Part shown: in pieces, positions 1 through 7,305 of the stretch
How the letters are laid out: each line of letters opens with the position of its first letter
Position numbering within the stretch: position 1 is the first letter of the stretch
Source: Rhodoferax sp.
GTDB taxonomy: Bacteria > Pseudomonadota > Gammaproteobacteria > Burkholderiales > Burkholderiaceae_C
Direction of reading: 5' to 3'
Assembly (NCBI GenBank): GCA_029865675.1
Contig: JARXAU010000097.1
Coordinates: 1-12,504, forward strand
Length of the DNA: 12,504 nt
The notes under the pieces: generated by a model
What the model saw: the letters and a program-made list of their open reading frames with translations, nothing else
Databases searched by the model: none
Told to the model about the DNA's origin: nothing
Made by a program: the position numbers and the translations under genes

Positions 1-733
1 AACCAAGCAAGGCGCACAGTTGCAATAGCCTCGCCCAGGCCCGATGCGCGCCAAGCCAAGCTTTTGTGTCGCGGTACGCTGCGCTTGGCTCCCACATTGC
101 CAGCAATAGGCCAAGTGCGAGCGCATCGGTTCGAAAAGCCATCATCCACAAGTCTCTGCTCGAAATCATCTGGAGTAACGCTATTGCCACCAGCGCGACC
201 GTCAAATAGCGGCGCAGCAAAAGCGCCAATAGGGGCAGCAGCATGTAAAACTGTTCTTCGAGCGAGAGACTCCAGTAAGAAAAACTGACGCCATATTCAG
301 ACCGGCCAAAAGTTTGCACAAAGCGCACATTGGCAAACTGCAGCACCCCTGCAACCGTGGCCTCCCAATTGGCTTGCCAGCTTCCAAAAACGCCGCTCTG
401 GTTGAACCAAGTGCAAAGCACCAAGATAATGCAAAGCCACAACCAGGCTGCGGGAAAAAGACGAAATGCGCGGCGCAGCCAAAATGAAAACACAAGCGAC
501 ATCGCCTCGCGCCACGACGCCGTCGCCGCCAGTCGCGGCAGCAGATCACGTGCAATCACAAACCCCGAAATAGCAAAGAACAGGTCTACACCGAACCAGC
601 CGCCGAAATAGGTATAAAACGTCGCCAGCCCCGGTGACAGCGCGGTAAACAAATTGCCATTGGCATGGTGAATGACCACCGCGATGACGGCCACGGCCCG
701 TAAGCATTCAATATCTTCAATTCGTTTATTCAT
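1..733 (-). CDS. Membrane O-acyltransferase, acyltransferase-3 (OafA/YrhL) family, 3' end missing
   Basis: The frame is open from the ATG at 733 to the left edge (244 codons, no stop), so the C-terminal part lies outside the window. Family hallmarks seen: an N-terminal helix with the proposed catalytic His (VVIHHA, His23), GGWFGVDLFFAISGFVIA at residues 44-61, an RR..RLFPAAW segment at 87-97, YWSLSLEEQFYMLLPLL at 153-169, and RTDALALGLLLA at 201-212. Members are polytopic inner-membrane proteins that transfer acetyl or other acyl groups to surface sugars (O-antigen, exopolysaccharide). The start ATG overlaps the stop of the upstream glycosyltransferase as ATGA (730-733), so translation is probably coupled. 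As the last visible gene of the polysaccharide operon it most likely decorates that glycan. The acceptor sugar cannot be read from the sequence. Confidence 0.9.
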   Translation of the reverse strand, partial: MNKRIEDIECLRAVAVIAVVIHHANGNLFTALSPGLATFYTYFGGWFGVDLFFAISGFVIARDLLPRLAATASWREAMSLVFSFWLRRAFRLFPAAWLWLCIILVLCTWFNQSGVFGSWQANWEATVAGVLQFANVRFVQTFGRSEYGVSFSYWSLSLEEQFYMLLPLLALLLRRYLTVALVAIALLQMISSRDLWMMAFRTDALALGLLLAMWEPSAAYRDTKAWLGAHRAWARLLQLCALLG

Positions 734-1905
734 GTGCGCACCGTCAGAGCTGTGTTGTCAGCTAATCCATTGACCGGGGCAAGCATTTGGCGATACAGGT
801 CGGCATAAGCCTGAGACATCATCTTCGCGGTAAACAGCGCTTGGTAACGCTCGGCCGCTCGCTGACCCATCGACTTGGCCCGCTCGGGCTTGTTCCATAG
901 TTTGTCCATTGCATTGCGAAATGCCCTTGGGTCACTGGGTGGAACAACCAAACCGGTTTGCTCGTGCACGTTAATGAAACTGGTGCCGGTGCCGATCTCG
1001 CTGGAGATCATCGGTTTGCCGTGCATTGCGCCTTCTAGCAAAGAAATGCCAAAGGCTTCAGACCGCAGATGCGACGGAAACACCACGGCGTAGCACAAGC
1101 TCAATAAGGCAACTTTGTCCTGATCGGACACAGCGCCGAGGAAATGCACATGGTCTAGACCGTGCTTTCGCGCCTGTCGCTTGAGGCTGGTTTCAATGGG
1201 GCCAGCGCCCACAATGATGATGGGGTAGTTGCTGCCCTTGGCTGCATCTAGAAGGATGTGCAAGCCTTTGTAATACCGCAAGACGCCTACGAACAAAAAG
1301 AACTTCGCCCCCACGCGGCTGGTCCAAGTCTCAAGGCTTTGCGCAGTAGGCGCTGGATACCGTTGCCGGTCCAGGCCAAAGGGAATCACCTCAACCTTGC
1401 TTTTGTAATGGTTCAGAACTGTGCTGCTCGCCAAGTAATTGGGCGATGCCACCACTATGCGGTCTACACTGGCCAGCAGCCGACGCATCAAGGGCCGGTA
1501 CAAGGACAGCAAAAACCATTGCCGCACGATGTCTGAGTGGTAGGTCAATACCGTTGGCTTTTTTACGCCCGCCGCAAAATGCACTACGTCCATGAAAGGC
1601 CATGGAAAATGGTAGTGAATGATGTCTGCCTGCTCCGCCAGCTGCCGGAACTTTTTTAGCGCGGAGAATGAGAATCCCGTCGACGCGATTTCGAAGTCCA
1701 GTTTCGCTCGTACGACGGTGTGCCCCTCCAAATCAAGCTGCGGCTCTCGCATATCTCGGCTCAGGGTCAAGACCTGTGCCTGAATTCCCTGGCTGTTGGC
1801 GCCTACACACAGTTGGTATATCACCTGCTCGATGCCACCATAGGATTGGGAATACGTTCTATAAAAATGAAGTACGCGCATGTTTGATTGCTGTGGCCTG
1901 ATCAT
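730..1905 (-). CDS. GT4-type glycosyltransferase, WbpZ/WbdB-like
   Basis: A two-Rossmann (GT-B) retaining glycosyltransferase of about 391 aa. The N-terminal domain opens with VLHFYRTYSQSYGGIEQVIY (residues 11-30), an opening I associate with WbpZ/WbdB-type mannosyl- or rhamnosyltransferases. The C-terminal domain has FLFVGVLRYYKGLHILLDAA (203-222), IIIVGAGP (229-236) and the EX7E motif E283-AFGISLL-E291. It probably transfers a sugar from a GDP-sugar to a lipid-linked glycan at the cytoplasmic membrane face. I chose the ATG at 1905 because it overlaps the upstream stop as ATGA and has GGAA about nine bases ahead. An in-frame ATG at 1881, giving MRVLHFYRTYS, is the other candidate, and an upstream in-frame start at 1947 would overlap the previous gene further. 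It is third of three glycosyltransferases in one coupled block. Family is secure; donor and linkage are inferred. Confidence 0.9.
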   Translation of the reverse strand: MIRPQQSNMRVLHFYRTYSQSYGGIEQVIYQLCVGANSQGIQAQVLTLSRDMREPQLDLEGHTVVRAKLDFEIASTGFSFSALKKFRQLAEQADIIHYHFPWPFMDVVHFAAGVKKPTVLTYHSDIVRQWFLLSLYRPLMRRLLASVDRIVVASPNYLASSTVLNHYKSKVEVIPFGLDRQRYPAPTAQSLETWTSRVGAKFFLFVGVLRYYKGLHILLDAAKGSNYPIIIVGAGPIETSLKRQARKHGLDHVHFLGAVSDQDKVALLSLCYAVVFPSHLRSEAFGISLLEGAMHGKPMISSEIGTGTSFINVHEQTGLVVPPSDPRAFRNAMDKLWNKPERAKSMGQRAAERYQALFTAKMMSQAYADLYRQMLAPVNGLADNTALTVRT

Positions 1906-3035
1906 TTCAGGCATTCCATATAAGTGCTGGCGGTGATATGCGCGCACCGGTCCCAGGAAAATTGAGACGCGCGCGCCAGCCCGAGCGCCTGTTTCATCAT
2001 CCAGGTTTCTTCGTCCTCGATAAAGGCTTGCATGGCCTGGCTTAGCGCGATGGGGTCAAAGGCGCTGACCACACACCCTGCTTGGCCGACCACTTCTGGC
2101 AAGGACGCCTGGTCCGACACAATCACCGGCGTTGCGCTGGCCATGGCCTCAAGCGCGGGCAGGCCAAAGCCTTCGTAGATGGAGGGAAACACCAAAGCCC
2201 GCGCACTGGCCGTGACATGGGCCAGTTCTTCTTGCCCCAGGTAGCCCAGCAGGCGCACATACCCGGTTCGGACGGCGAGTGCCAGCTCAGCGGAGAAACT
2301 GTGCTCGCCCCAGCCCACCATTCCCACCAACACCAGGGGAAATGCCTGGCGCAAGGCCTGCGGTAATCGGGCGTGTGCCCGCAGGGCCAACACCATGTTT
2401 TTTCGCGGCTCCAGAGTGCCTACGCACAAAAAAAAGCGGTGGTACTGCAGACCCAGCCGCTGCAAAGTCGCATGCGTTTGTGCTGCGGTTCTCGGCACAA
2501 AAATGCTGGAACACGCCAAGGGCGCAACCACCACCTTGTCGGCCGCCAAGCCAAAGTGGGCTATTACCTCTTGGCCAATAAACGCACTGTCCACCAAGAT
2601 GCGCCCGGCCCGTGCCAGGCCCTTGTGCAGCCGACGCTCAATTTCTTTGAGTCGCTTTGGCGGTTGGGTGTCGGGGTAGCGCACATGGGTCAGGTCATGG
2701 ATGGTCATCACCATGGGCCCATCAAACTCCAGAGGCCACAGTGAGGGCTCGTGGTACAGCACTGGGCCGATGCGCTTGACACCTGCCGAAAAGAAATGCT
2801 GCGCCAAACCCCTGCGCACTTGGTAGGCGCCCGGCACCACGGCTTTGGCAATCCGCGCCCAGCGCGAATACCCCGGCAGAGGTGCAGCGGGCAACGCGCG
2901 CGTCCAGCCCCACTTGCAATACAGCGCAACGTCTATGTCACCGCGCGCCTGCAGTGCACCGAACAAGCCGGCAAGGTAATTGCCAATGCCAGTTCGGGGC
3001 GACTGCAAGATGTCAGCGTTGATGGCGATGCGCAT
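1902..3035 (-). CDS. GT4-type glycosyltransferase, WbpY-like
   Basis: A 377-aa GT-B glycosyltransferase. The N-terminal domain starts MRIAINADILQSPRTGIGNY, with the glycine-rich acceptor loop found in this family, and contains MTIHDLTHVRYPD (110-122). The donor domain has FFLCVGTLEPRKN (201-213), the LGYLGQEEL segment (263-271) and the EX7E motif E288-GFGLPAL-E296. TLEPRKN together with EGFGLPALEAM is typical of GT4 mannosyl/rhamnosyltransferases in O-antigen clusters, including WbpY. The gene overlaps the end of the preceding 510-aa glycosyltransferase by 23 bp (3013-3035), and its stop overlaps the next gene's ATG by four bases. No clear Shine-Dalgarno precedes the ATG, which fits reinitiation from the upstream gene. 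Specificity (GDP-D-rhamnose versus GDP-mannose or another GDP-sugar) is inferred only from gmd and gene order. Confidence 0.9.
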   Translation of the reverse strand: MRIAINADILQSPRTGIGNYLAGLFGALQARGDIDVALYCKWGWTRALPAAPLPGYSRWARIAKAVVPGAYQVRRGLAQHFFSAGVKRIGPVLYHEPSLWPLEFDGPMVMTIHDLTHVRYPDTQPPKRLKEIERRLHKGLARAGRILVDSAFIGQEVIAHFGLAADKVVVAPLACSSIFVPRTAAQTHATLQRLGLQYHRFFLCVGTLEPRKNMVLALRAHARLPQALRQAFPLVLVGMVGWGEHSFSAELALAVRTGYVRLLGYLGQEELAHVTASARALVFPSIYEGFGLPALEAMASATPVIVSDQASLPEVVGQAGCVVSAFDPIALSQAMQAFIEDEETWMMKQALGLARASQFSWDRCAHITASTYMECLK

Positions 3036-4545
3036 GGCTGCTGATCACACGGACCAGTTCTTGGGCCGATTCTTTCCATCCCGGCCATGCCCAATCGGAC
3101 ACCGGCTTCTGTGCCGGAAATTGACCACTGCTTTCAAACGCGAGCACACTATGGGCCAAACTGGCCGGGTCGCCAATATCAAAGTAGGCGAGAAATTCGC
3201 CGCCCACCTCGCGAAACACCGCTATGTCGCTGGCAAACGCCGGTAAACCCCGCTGCATGGCTTCCACCAGCGGCAGGCCAAATCCTTCTACAAACGAGGG
3301 AAACACCAACGCCCTGGACTGCTGGTAACAACGTTCGAGTTCGGTATCGCTCAGGTCATTGAACATGAAAAGGCGCTTTCCAAGCTCCGGGTGCTGGGTA
3401 ATGCGATGCACCAGCTCGGCGCACTTCCAGCCCACTTTGCCCACAATGCACAATGCAACTTGGCCACCATTGGCCCAGATTTTTTCAAAGGCATTCACAA
3501 GATATACGTGGTTTTTGCGTGGCTCAATGGTGCTCACCATCAAATACACCGGCAGGCCCTGCGAAAACATCGATAGCACCGGCTTGCGCACCAAGCCGCT
3601 GGTTTGCCCCTGGTCCAGATCGCTGCCCAGACGGAAATAGCCATGCCATTTCAATGCCCCGGCCTGCGGCCCCATGCGCCGGGATACGTCTTGGCGCACT
3701 TGCTCGGAAATGGTTTGCGAAATCGCCACAAAGCCGTCGGCAGTCCGGGCCACCCAGCCAAACCAATGGTCAAACACGCGTACCAGGTTCTCGTCGCAAA
3801 ACTGGGGGTGCGTCAGCGGTATCAGGTCATACACCACGGCAACAATACCCACGCCCTCACTTTTGAGCTTTTCTGTGAGCGCAAAAAAGTCGGAATGCCA
3901 TGACGAATCGAGCAACACCAGCACATCCCCCGCCTGCGCCATCAGCCGACTGGCCCGCGCGTCGTCCTGCGGCGCCGCGCCAATGAGCCGGGCCAGGCGC
4001 CAAGGCAACACATGCGACAAACTGCCCAATCGTGCCAGCTGATACACCGCATAGCGCAGCGCACGCCGGCGATGCAGGTGCAAATAGTTTTCTAGCGTTT
4101 GGTGTCGTAGCCAATACCGGTTACGGGTTCGCTCAAACCAGGGGCGCAGCCGCAAATGCAAACGCCCTGGCTCCAACACCAGCAGCGCCGCAACAAAGCA
4201 AAATACAAAAAACAGGCTCACCAAGCGAAAGCACCGCTCCATCACCCTTCGGGCCCACGGAAACCGCTGTAGCCCTAAGGCCAATTCCGCGCGGTGATGG
4301 AGCAACCAGTAATGGTTTTGCGTGCGCTCATAGACTTCTTGCACCCGGTAAGTCCAACGCTCGCGCAAGGTTGGCGCCAGCCGGTTGACGCGATACACGC
4401 CGTCGCTACGGAGAATCACCGGTACGCACTCCACGCCGGGGTCCGACGCGCGGAGGTGCTTGATAACGTTCCTCACTACCCGCTGAATACCGGAATTAAC
4501 CAGCGGGTGGTCGTACACGTAGGTGCACTCGAAAAGCAGTCGCAT
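3013..4545 (-). CDS. Large GT4-type glycosyltransferase with hydrophobic, duplicated insert (possible WbpX analogue)
   Basis: A 510-aa protein whose C-terminal donor domain is clearly GT4: YLMVSTIEPRKNHVYLVNAF (334-353), LCIVGKVGW (365-373) and EX7E E420-GFGLPLV-E428. The N-terminus (MRLLFECTYVYDHPLVNSGI) carries the SGIQRVVRN acceptor loop. Unusual is an insert at about residues 64-150. A 12-residue motif, YERTQNHYWLLH (72-83), recurs as FERTRNRYWLRH (137-148), and a strongly hydrophobic stretch (VSLFFVFCFVAALLVL, 109-124) lies between the copies. The insert may anchor the enzyme to the membrane. I chose the ATG at 4545 because it overlaps the upstream acyltransferase stop as TAATG. An in-frame GTG at 4560 would add five residues. 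It is the first of the three glycosyltransferases, a position corresponding to wbpX, though that assignment is inference. Confidence 0.88.
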   Translation of the reverse strand: MRLLFECTYVYDHPLVNSGIQRVVRNVIKHLRASDPGVECVPVILRSDGVYRVNRLAPTLRERWTYRVQEVYERTQNHYWLLHHRAELALGLQRFPWARRVMERCFRLVSLFFVFCFVAALLVLEPGRLHLRLRPWFERTRNRYWLRHQTLENYLHLHRRRALRYAVYQLARLGSLSHVLPWRLARLIGAAPQDDARASRLMAQAGDVLVLLDSSWHSDFFALTEKLKSEGVGIVAVVYDLIPLTHPQFCDENLVRVFDHWFGWVARTADGFVAISQTISEQVRQDVSRRMGPQAGALKWHGYFRLGSDLDQGQTSGLVRKPVLSMFSQGLPVYLMVSTIEPRKNHVYLVNAFEKIWANGGQVALCIVGKVGWKCAELVHRITQHPELGKRLFMFNDLSDTELERCYQQSRALVFPSFVEGFGLPLVEAMQRGLPAFASDIAVFREVGGEFLAYFDIGDPASLAHSVLAFESSGQFPAQKPVSDWAWPGWKESAQELVRVISSHAHRHQR

Positions 4546-5720
4546 TAGCAGGCCGCCCACTTACTGCGTCTTTTGGCGATTATGGCTCTGCCAATATTAA
4601 CGCCAGGAATCTCTACTAAACGGTAGGTTAACTCCGAAACGGCAATAACCAGTATAAAAGTCAAAACCGCGCAAGTTAAATAGGTTTGTAATGTATACCC
4701 GCCAAAGTAATTAATAATCGGTGAATAGAGTGGAGTGATAATCCACATGAGAGGTAGCTGGACGAGATATATACTAAAGCTTCGCTCACCTAAATATTGC
4801 ATTGCGACGTTAGCTGTAACCCAAGATGGCCTTATTGACTGCGAGAGACATATTAATCCGTAGGCTGTGTACAGTATTAAATGTGCTGGGCGACCAGGCG
4901 TATCGAATTCGCCTTGGAGGCTAGTGTAGAATAGGATAAATATCAAACCTAGCGCACTCAGTATGGATGTTCGTGCAACCCAACAGTTAGAAGGAAACTT
5001 TTTATACAATCCAAATGTTAGTAAGCCAATAAAAAACGGTGCAATATTGGTTATAAAGGAGAATGTCGCATAATTCGTGAATGGATTTAAATGGGCGGTG
5101 GGGTTTGACTCAGAAATTGCGATGTGGGAAGCCCAGGAAATAAGAAGGCCAAGTGGAGCCAAAATATAGTAGCTATAAATATTTCTGCACATCAAAAGAA
5201 TGAAGGGTAGCAGGGCATAAAATATCATTTCAACACCAATTGTCCACCCTCCATACACAATGCCCGTAGATAGATTGGGAGTGAAGTTAAATAAAAAACT
5301 AAAATTTAATAAAATTTCGTTTAATTGATGATGCTCAGCGCCAATCGGTCCTTTCCACAGAAGTTGGAAAACGAGCAATAAATAAAAAAGCGGAGCAATT
5401 CTAAAAAAGCGTTTTATTCCATACTCATATACACCATTTGAAGTTAGTGTTATTGAATTGGCCAGGCTAAATGAGCTCAATACGAAAAAGAGGTGGACGC
5501 CGGTTACACCAATATTGTTTAATGTTGCTACCAATGTTAAATCGCTTGGGCTGTAGCCCATCATTTGAATAATTGAACCCGCGTGTGTAAACAACACTAC
5601 TAATGCAGCGATAGCACGCAATCCGTGAATTCCTTGAAGCTTACGGCTTTTGGATACTAAAGTTCCATCAAGTAAAGCAAATTTTTTCTTTCGTAGGCGG
5701 CACCAAAATTCAGTTTTCAT
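4545..5720 (-). CDS. AT-rich membrane O-acyltransferase, acyltransferase-3 family
   Basis: A 391-aa polytopic membrane protein. Family marks: LQGIHGLRAIAALVVLFTHA (28-47) with the proposed catalytic His46, GVTGVHLFFVLSSFSLA (71-87), KRFFRIAPLFYLLL (103-116), GGWTIGVEMIFYALLPF (157-173) and a late GERSFSIYLVQLPL helix. It would acylate a sugar of the polysaccharide made by this locus. The ATG at 5720 has no good Shine-Dalgarno. About 25 residues precede the first helix, so a shorter start is possible, but no convincing in-frame alternative is visible. The gene and the 118 bp ahead of it are visibly richer in A+T than every neighbour, with many AAA, TTT, ATA and TTA codons, suggesting recent acquisition. 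Its TAA overlaps the next gene's ATG (TAATG), so it is nevertheless integrated into the operon. Confidence 0.9.
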   Translation of the reverse strand: MKTEFWCRLRKKKFALLDGTLVSKSRKLQGIHGLRAIAALVVLFTHAGSIIQMMGYSPSDLTLVATLNNIGVTGVHLFFVLSSFSLANSITLTSNGVYEYGIKRFFRIAPLFYLLLVFQLLWKGPIGAEHHQLNEILLNFSFLFNFTPNLSTGIVYGGWTIGVEMIFYALLPFILLMCRNIYSYYILAPLGLLISWASHIAISESNPTAHLNPFTNYATFSFITNIAPFFIGLLTFGLYKKFPSNCWVARTSILSALGLIFILFYTSLQGEFDTPGRPAHLILYTAYGLICLSQSIRPSWVTANVAMQYLGERSFSIYLVQLPLMWIITPLYSPIINYFGGYTLQTYLTCAVLTFILVIAVSELTYRLVEIPGVNIGRAIIAKRRSKWAAC

Positions 5721-5838
5721 AAGATTAATTAATGATTTTTAGGTTGGAAATTTTGGAACGACTTTCGAAAATACCATATCCCAATTTCTGGAGGAGTATG
5801 AAATCACCGACGGATATCAAAAGTATGAATTCTGGGGT
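5721..5838. other. AT-rich spacer between gmd and acyltransferase
   Basis: This 118-bp non-coding stretch has the same A+T-rich character as the acyltransferase gene to its left and contrasts with the moderate-GC gmd to its right. It contains no clear Shine-Dalgarno for the acyltransferase and no stem-loop followed by a T-run on the minus strand, so transcription probably continues from gmd. It may mark the edge of an exchanged segment. Confidence 0.4.
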
Positions 5839-6804
5839 TTAATTGATATCTTCTTCCAGCATTCTCTTAGCAATTTCTGATGCCGTTGAAGTAGCCTTCC
5901 ATCCCAATAGCCTATACGCTTTTTCCGGATTTCCTAAACTACTCTGCAAATCGGTGGGGCGCGAAAAGGAGTCATTGAATTTGACAAATTGACGCCAGTC
6001 CAAGCCCACTTGTTGAAAGATTTCTCTTACAAAAGACTCCAAACTGCAAGAGTATCCTGTGGCGATCACAAAATCTTCGGGTTCGGGATGCTGAAGAATA
6101 CGCCACATGGCATCCACATATTCGCTGGCCCAGCCCCAGTCACGCACAATCGACAAATCACCGAGTTCCAGCAGTTCGTGGCTGCCTTGGGCGATGCGGC
6201 GTGCTGCCATCACCACTTTTTGCGTGACAAACCGCGCAGGACGCAGTGGCGACTCATGGTTAAACAAAATGCCGGAGGCGCAATGCAAGCCATACCCTTC
6301 ACGGTAATTGGCCACGTGCCAAAACGCCGCCGATTTGGCGACCGCGTAGGGGCTGCGCGGCTGCATGGGGGTGGTTTCAATAGCAGGCTGTAAAGTGTTG
6401 CCAAAGCATTCACTTGAACCTGCGTTGTAAAAACGGATTTTTGGATTGAGAAAGCGGATGGCTTCCAACAAATTCAAGGTGGCAACGCTGATACTCTCGA
6501 AAGTTTCAACCGGTTGATTGAAAGAAAGTCCCACAGAACTCTGTCCAGACAGGTTATAAATTTCATCCGGCGCAACCCGCGACAAAGCATGGATGACACT
6601 GCGAAAATCCATGAGCGACACCGAGACCGTTTGTACCTTGTCTCGTATATCCAAGCGGTCCAAATTGCGAAAACTATTGGTTTCAGCGTCGCGTGTGCCA
6701 CCAAAAACTACGTAACCTTTGTTCAGCAGCAGGCGCGCTAATAGCGCACCATCTTGTCCAGATACACCCAAAATAAGTGCTTTTTTAGGCGTCAAAATAG
6801 GCAT
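5839..6804 (-). CDS. gmd: GDP-mannose 4,6-dehydratase
   Basis: A short-chain dehydrogenase/reductase-type enzyme that converts GDP-D-mannose to GDP-4-keto-6-deoxy-D-mannose in the cytoplasm, using tightly bound NADP. Seen: dinucleotide-binding GVSGQDG (13-19), NLSGQSSVGLSF (84-95), catalytic SSE (130-132, within GSSECFG), YAVAK (153-157), FNHESPLRP (181-189), the Gmd-specific RDWGWASEYVDAMW (221-234), and RPTD...LGNPEKAYRLLGWK near the C-terminus. At 321 aa it matches the short Pseudomonas-type Gmd (about 323 aa) rather than the longer E. coli form. It is the first gene of the polysaccharide block and points to a D-rhamnose, L-fucose, perosamine or related sugar. No rmd, fcl or per gene is in the window to decide. 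The ATG at 6804 has only a weak GAGA ahead of it; a poor sigma70-like pair (TTTGCA, 17 bp, TTTTAT) lies just upstream. Confidence 0.95.
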   Translation of the reverse strand: MPILTPKKALILGVSGQDGALLARLLLNKGYVVFGGTRDAETNSFRNLDRLDIRDKVQTVSVSLMDFRSVIHALSRVAPDEIYNLSGQSSVGLSFNQPVETFESISVATLNLLEAIRFLNPKIRFYNAGSSECFGNTLQPAIETTPMQPRSPYAVAKSAAFWHVANYREGYGLHCASGILFNHESPLRPARFVTQKVVMAARRIAQGSHELLELGDLSIVRDWGWASEYVDAMWRILQHPEPEDFVIATGYSCSLESFVREIFQQVGLDWRQFVKFNDSFSRPTDLQSSLGNPEKAYRLLGWKATSTASEIAKRMLEEDIN

Positions 6805-6851
6805 GGGTATCTCGTGGGTTCATAAAACATTAGGGGTGCGTGTTTGCAAAT

Positions 6852-6879
6852 AGGTTTCGAACCTCCACGCCAATGGAGG
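6852..6879. repeat. Two overlapping inverted repeats upstream of gmd
   Basis: AGGTT-TCG-AACCT (6852-6864) overlaps CCTCCA-CGCCAA-TGGAGG (6862-6879) within the 106-bp gap between the orphan gene stop and the gmd start. Stems of five and six bases share CCT, so the two hairpins are mutually exclusive. No run of T follows on the minus strand, so this is not a canonical terminator. It could be an operator, an attenuator-like element or chance. Confidence 0.35.
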
Positions 6880-6910
6880 CCAAGCCCGCGTCTGAGCGCA
6901 TCTATCTTGC

Positions 6911-7132
6911 TCATGCACTTGTCGGCGTATCTGCAAAGGTGATGGCGTTGGCCATAGTGAGCAAAATCGGTCTGCCGTCTGGCGTGTTTAGCGGCACGAC
7001 CCGTCGCCCGTGCTGATCAAGCGCCGGTAGCAGCGCACACAGTGTGGGGCTGGAGCGCAGCTCGCCACCCAGCTGCACTTCCAGGTCGGCGATGACCAAG
7101 GTGAGGTCTGACAGGATTGCTTTCACGCGCAT
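6911..7132 (-). CDS. Small hypothetical protein, 73 aa, with strong RBS and FNR-type site upstream
   Basis: I do not recognise the family. The ATG at 7132 is preceded by AAGGAG at six-base spacing, the best ribosome-binding site in the window, and this decides the start over an in-frame ATG at 7147. The protein begins MRVKAILSDLTLVIADLEVQ, has a predicted strand/helix mix, a polar middle (DQHGRRVVPLNTPDGRPI) and no signal peptide, membrane helix, Cys or His cluster, so it is probably soluble and cytoplasmic. It stands alone on the minus strand. The next gene downstream is gmd 106 bp away, and upstream is a gene-poor stretch. An FNR-like box centred about 62 bp before the start and a GATACT -10-like hexamer suggest induction under low oxygen. 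Function unknown; that it is a real gene rests on the RBS, promoter context and codon use. Confidence 0.6.
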   Translation of the reverse strand: MRVKAILSDLTLVIADLEVQLGGELRSSPTLCALLPALDQHGRRVVPLNTPDGRPILLTMANAITFADTPTSA

Positions 7133-7138
7133 GGTCGT

Positions 7139-7144
7139 CTCCTT
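7139..7144 (-). promoter_or_regulatory. Shine-Dalgarno AAGGAG of the 73-aa gene
   Basis: AAGGAG on the minus strand lies six bases before the ATG at 7132. It fixes that start rather than the upstream in-frame ATG at 7147, which overlaps the region just before this site. Confidence 0.7.
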
Positions 7145-7162
7145 CATTTTTTAGAGGGTCCG

Positions 7163-7168
7163 AGTATC
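7163..7168 (-). promoter_or_regulatory. Possible -10 hexamer GATACT
   Basis: GATACT on the minus strand matches TATAAT at four of six positions. It sits about 30 bases downstream of the FNR-like box centre, the spacing expected when FNR binds near -41.5 (class II activation). No -35 hexamer is needed in that arrangement. Assignment is by position and weak similarity only. Confidence 0.3.
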
Positions 7169-7187
7169 GTTGTATCTGCCTGGATGT

Positions 7188-7201
7188 TTGATCTAGATCA
7201 C
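7188..7201 (-). promoter_or_regulatory. FNR/ANR-type box TTGAT-CTAG-ATCAC
   Basis: The plus strand reads TTGATCTAGATCAC, 13 of 14 against the FNR consensus TTGATNNNNATCAA counting the four free positions as matches, and nine of the ten specified bases. The site is nearly symmetric, lies 62 bp upstream of the 73-aa gene's ATG and at a class II distance from a -10-like hexamer. FNR-type regulators respond to oxygen limitation in many Burkholderiales. Actual binding is not shown by sequence. Confidence 0.55.
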
Positions 7202-7305
7202 TTTTCAGCCCATTGCCCAGACCTGCGGCGCAAATTTGCCTGGGGTGCTGCCATGGCGCCCATCTTGATTCCCAGCGGTCGCGCGCCAGCGCCGCGAACT
7301 TGCGC

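Noticed and set aside
5798..5842. Plus-strand 14-codon open frame preceded by GGAGG, between gmd and the acyltransferase
   Set aside because: It runs against the operon, is tiny, ends inside the gmd stop region and has no promoter-like sequence; the GGAGG match is likely chance.
6862..6879. Hairpin CCTCCA/TGGAGG as a rho-independent terminator for the 73-aa gene
   Set aside because: The stem is only six bases and is followed by just two T residues on the minus strand, so it lacks the required T-run. Kept only as an inverted repeat.
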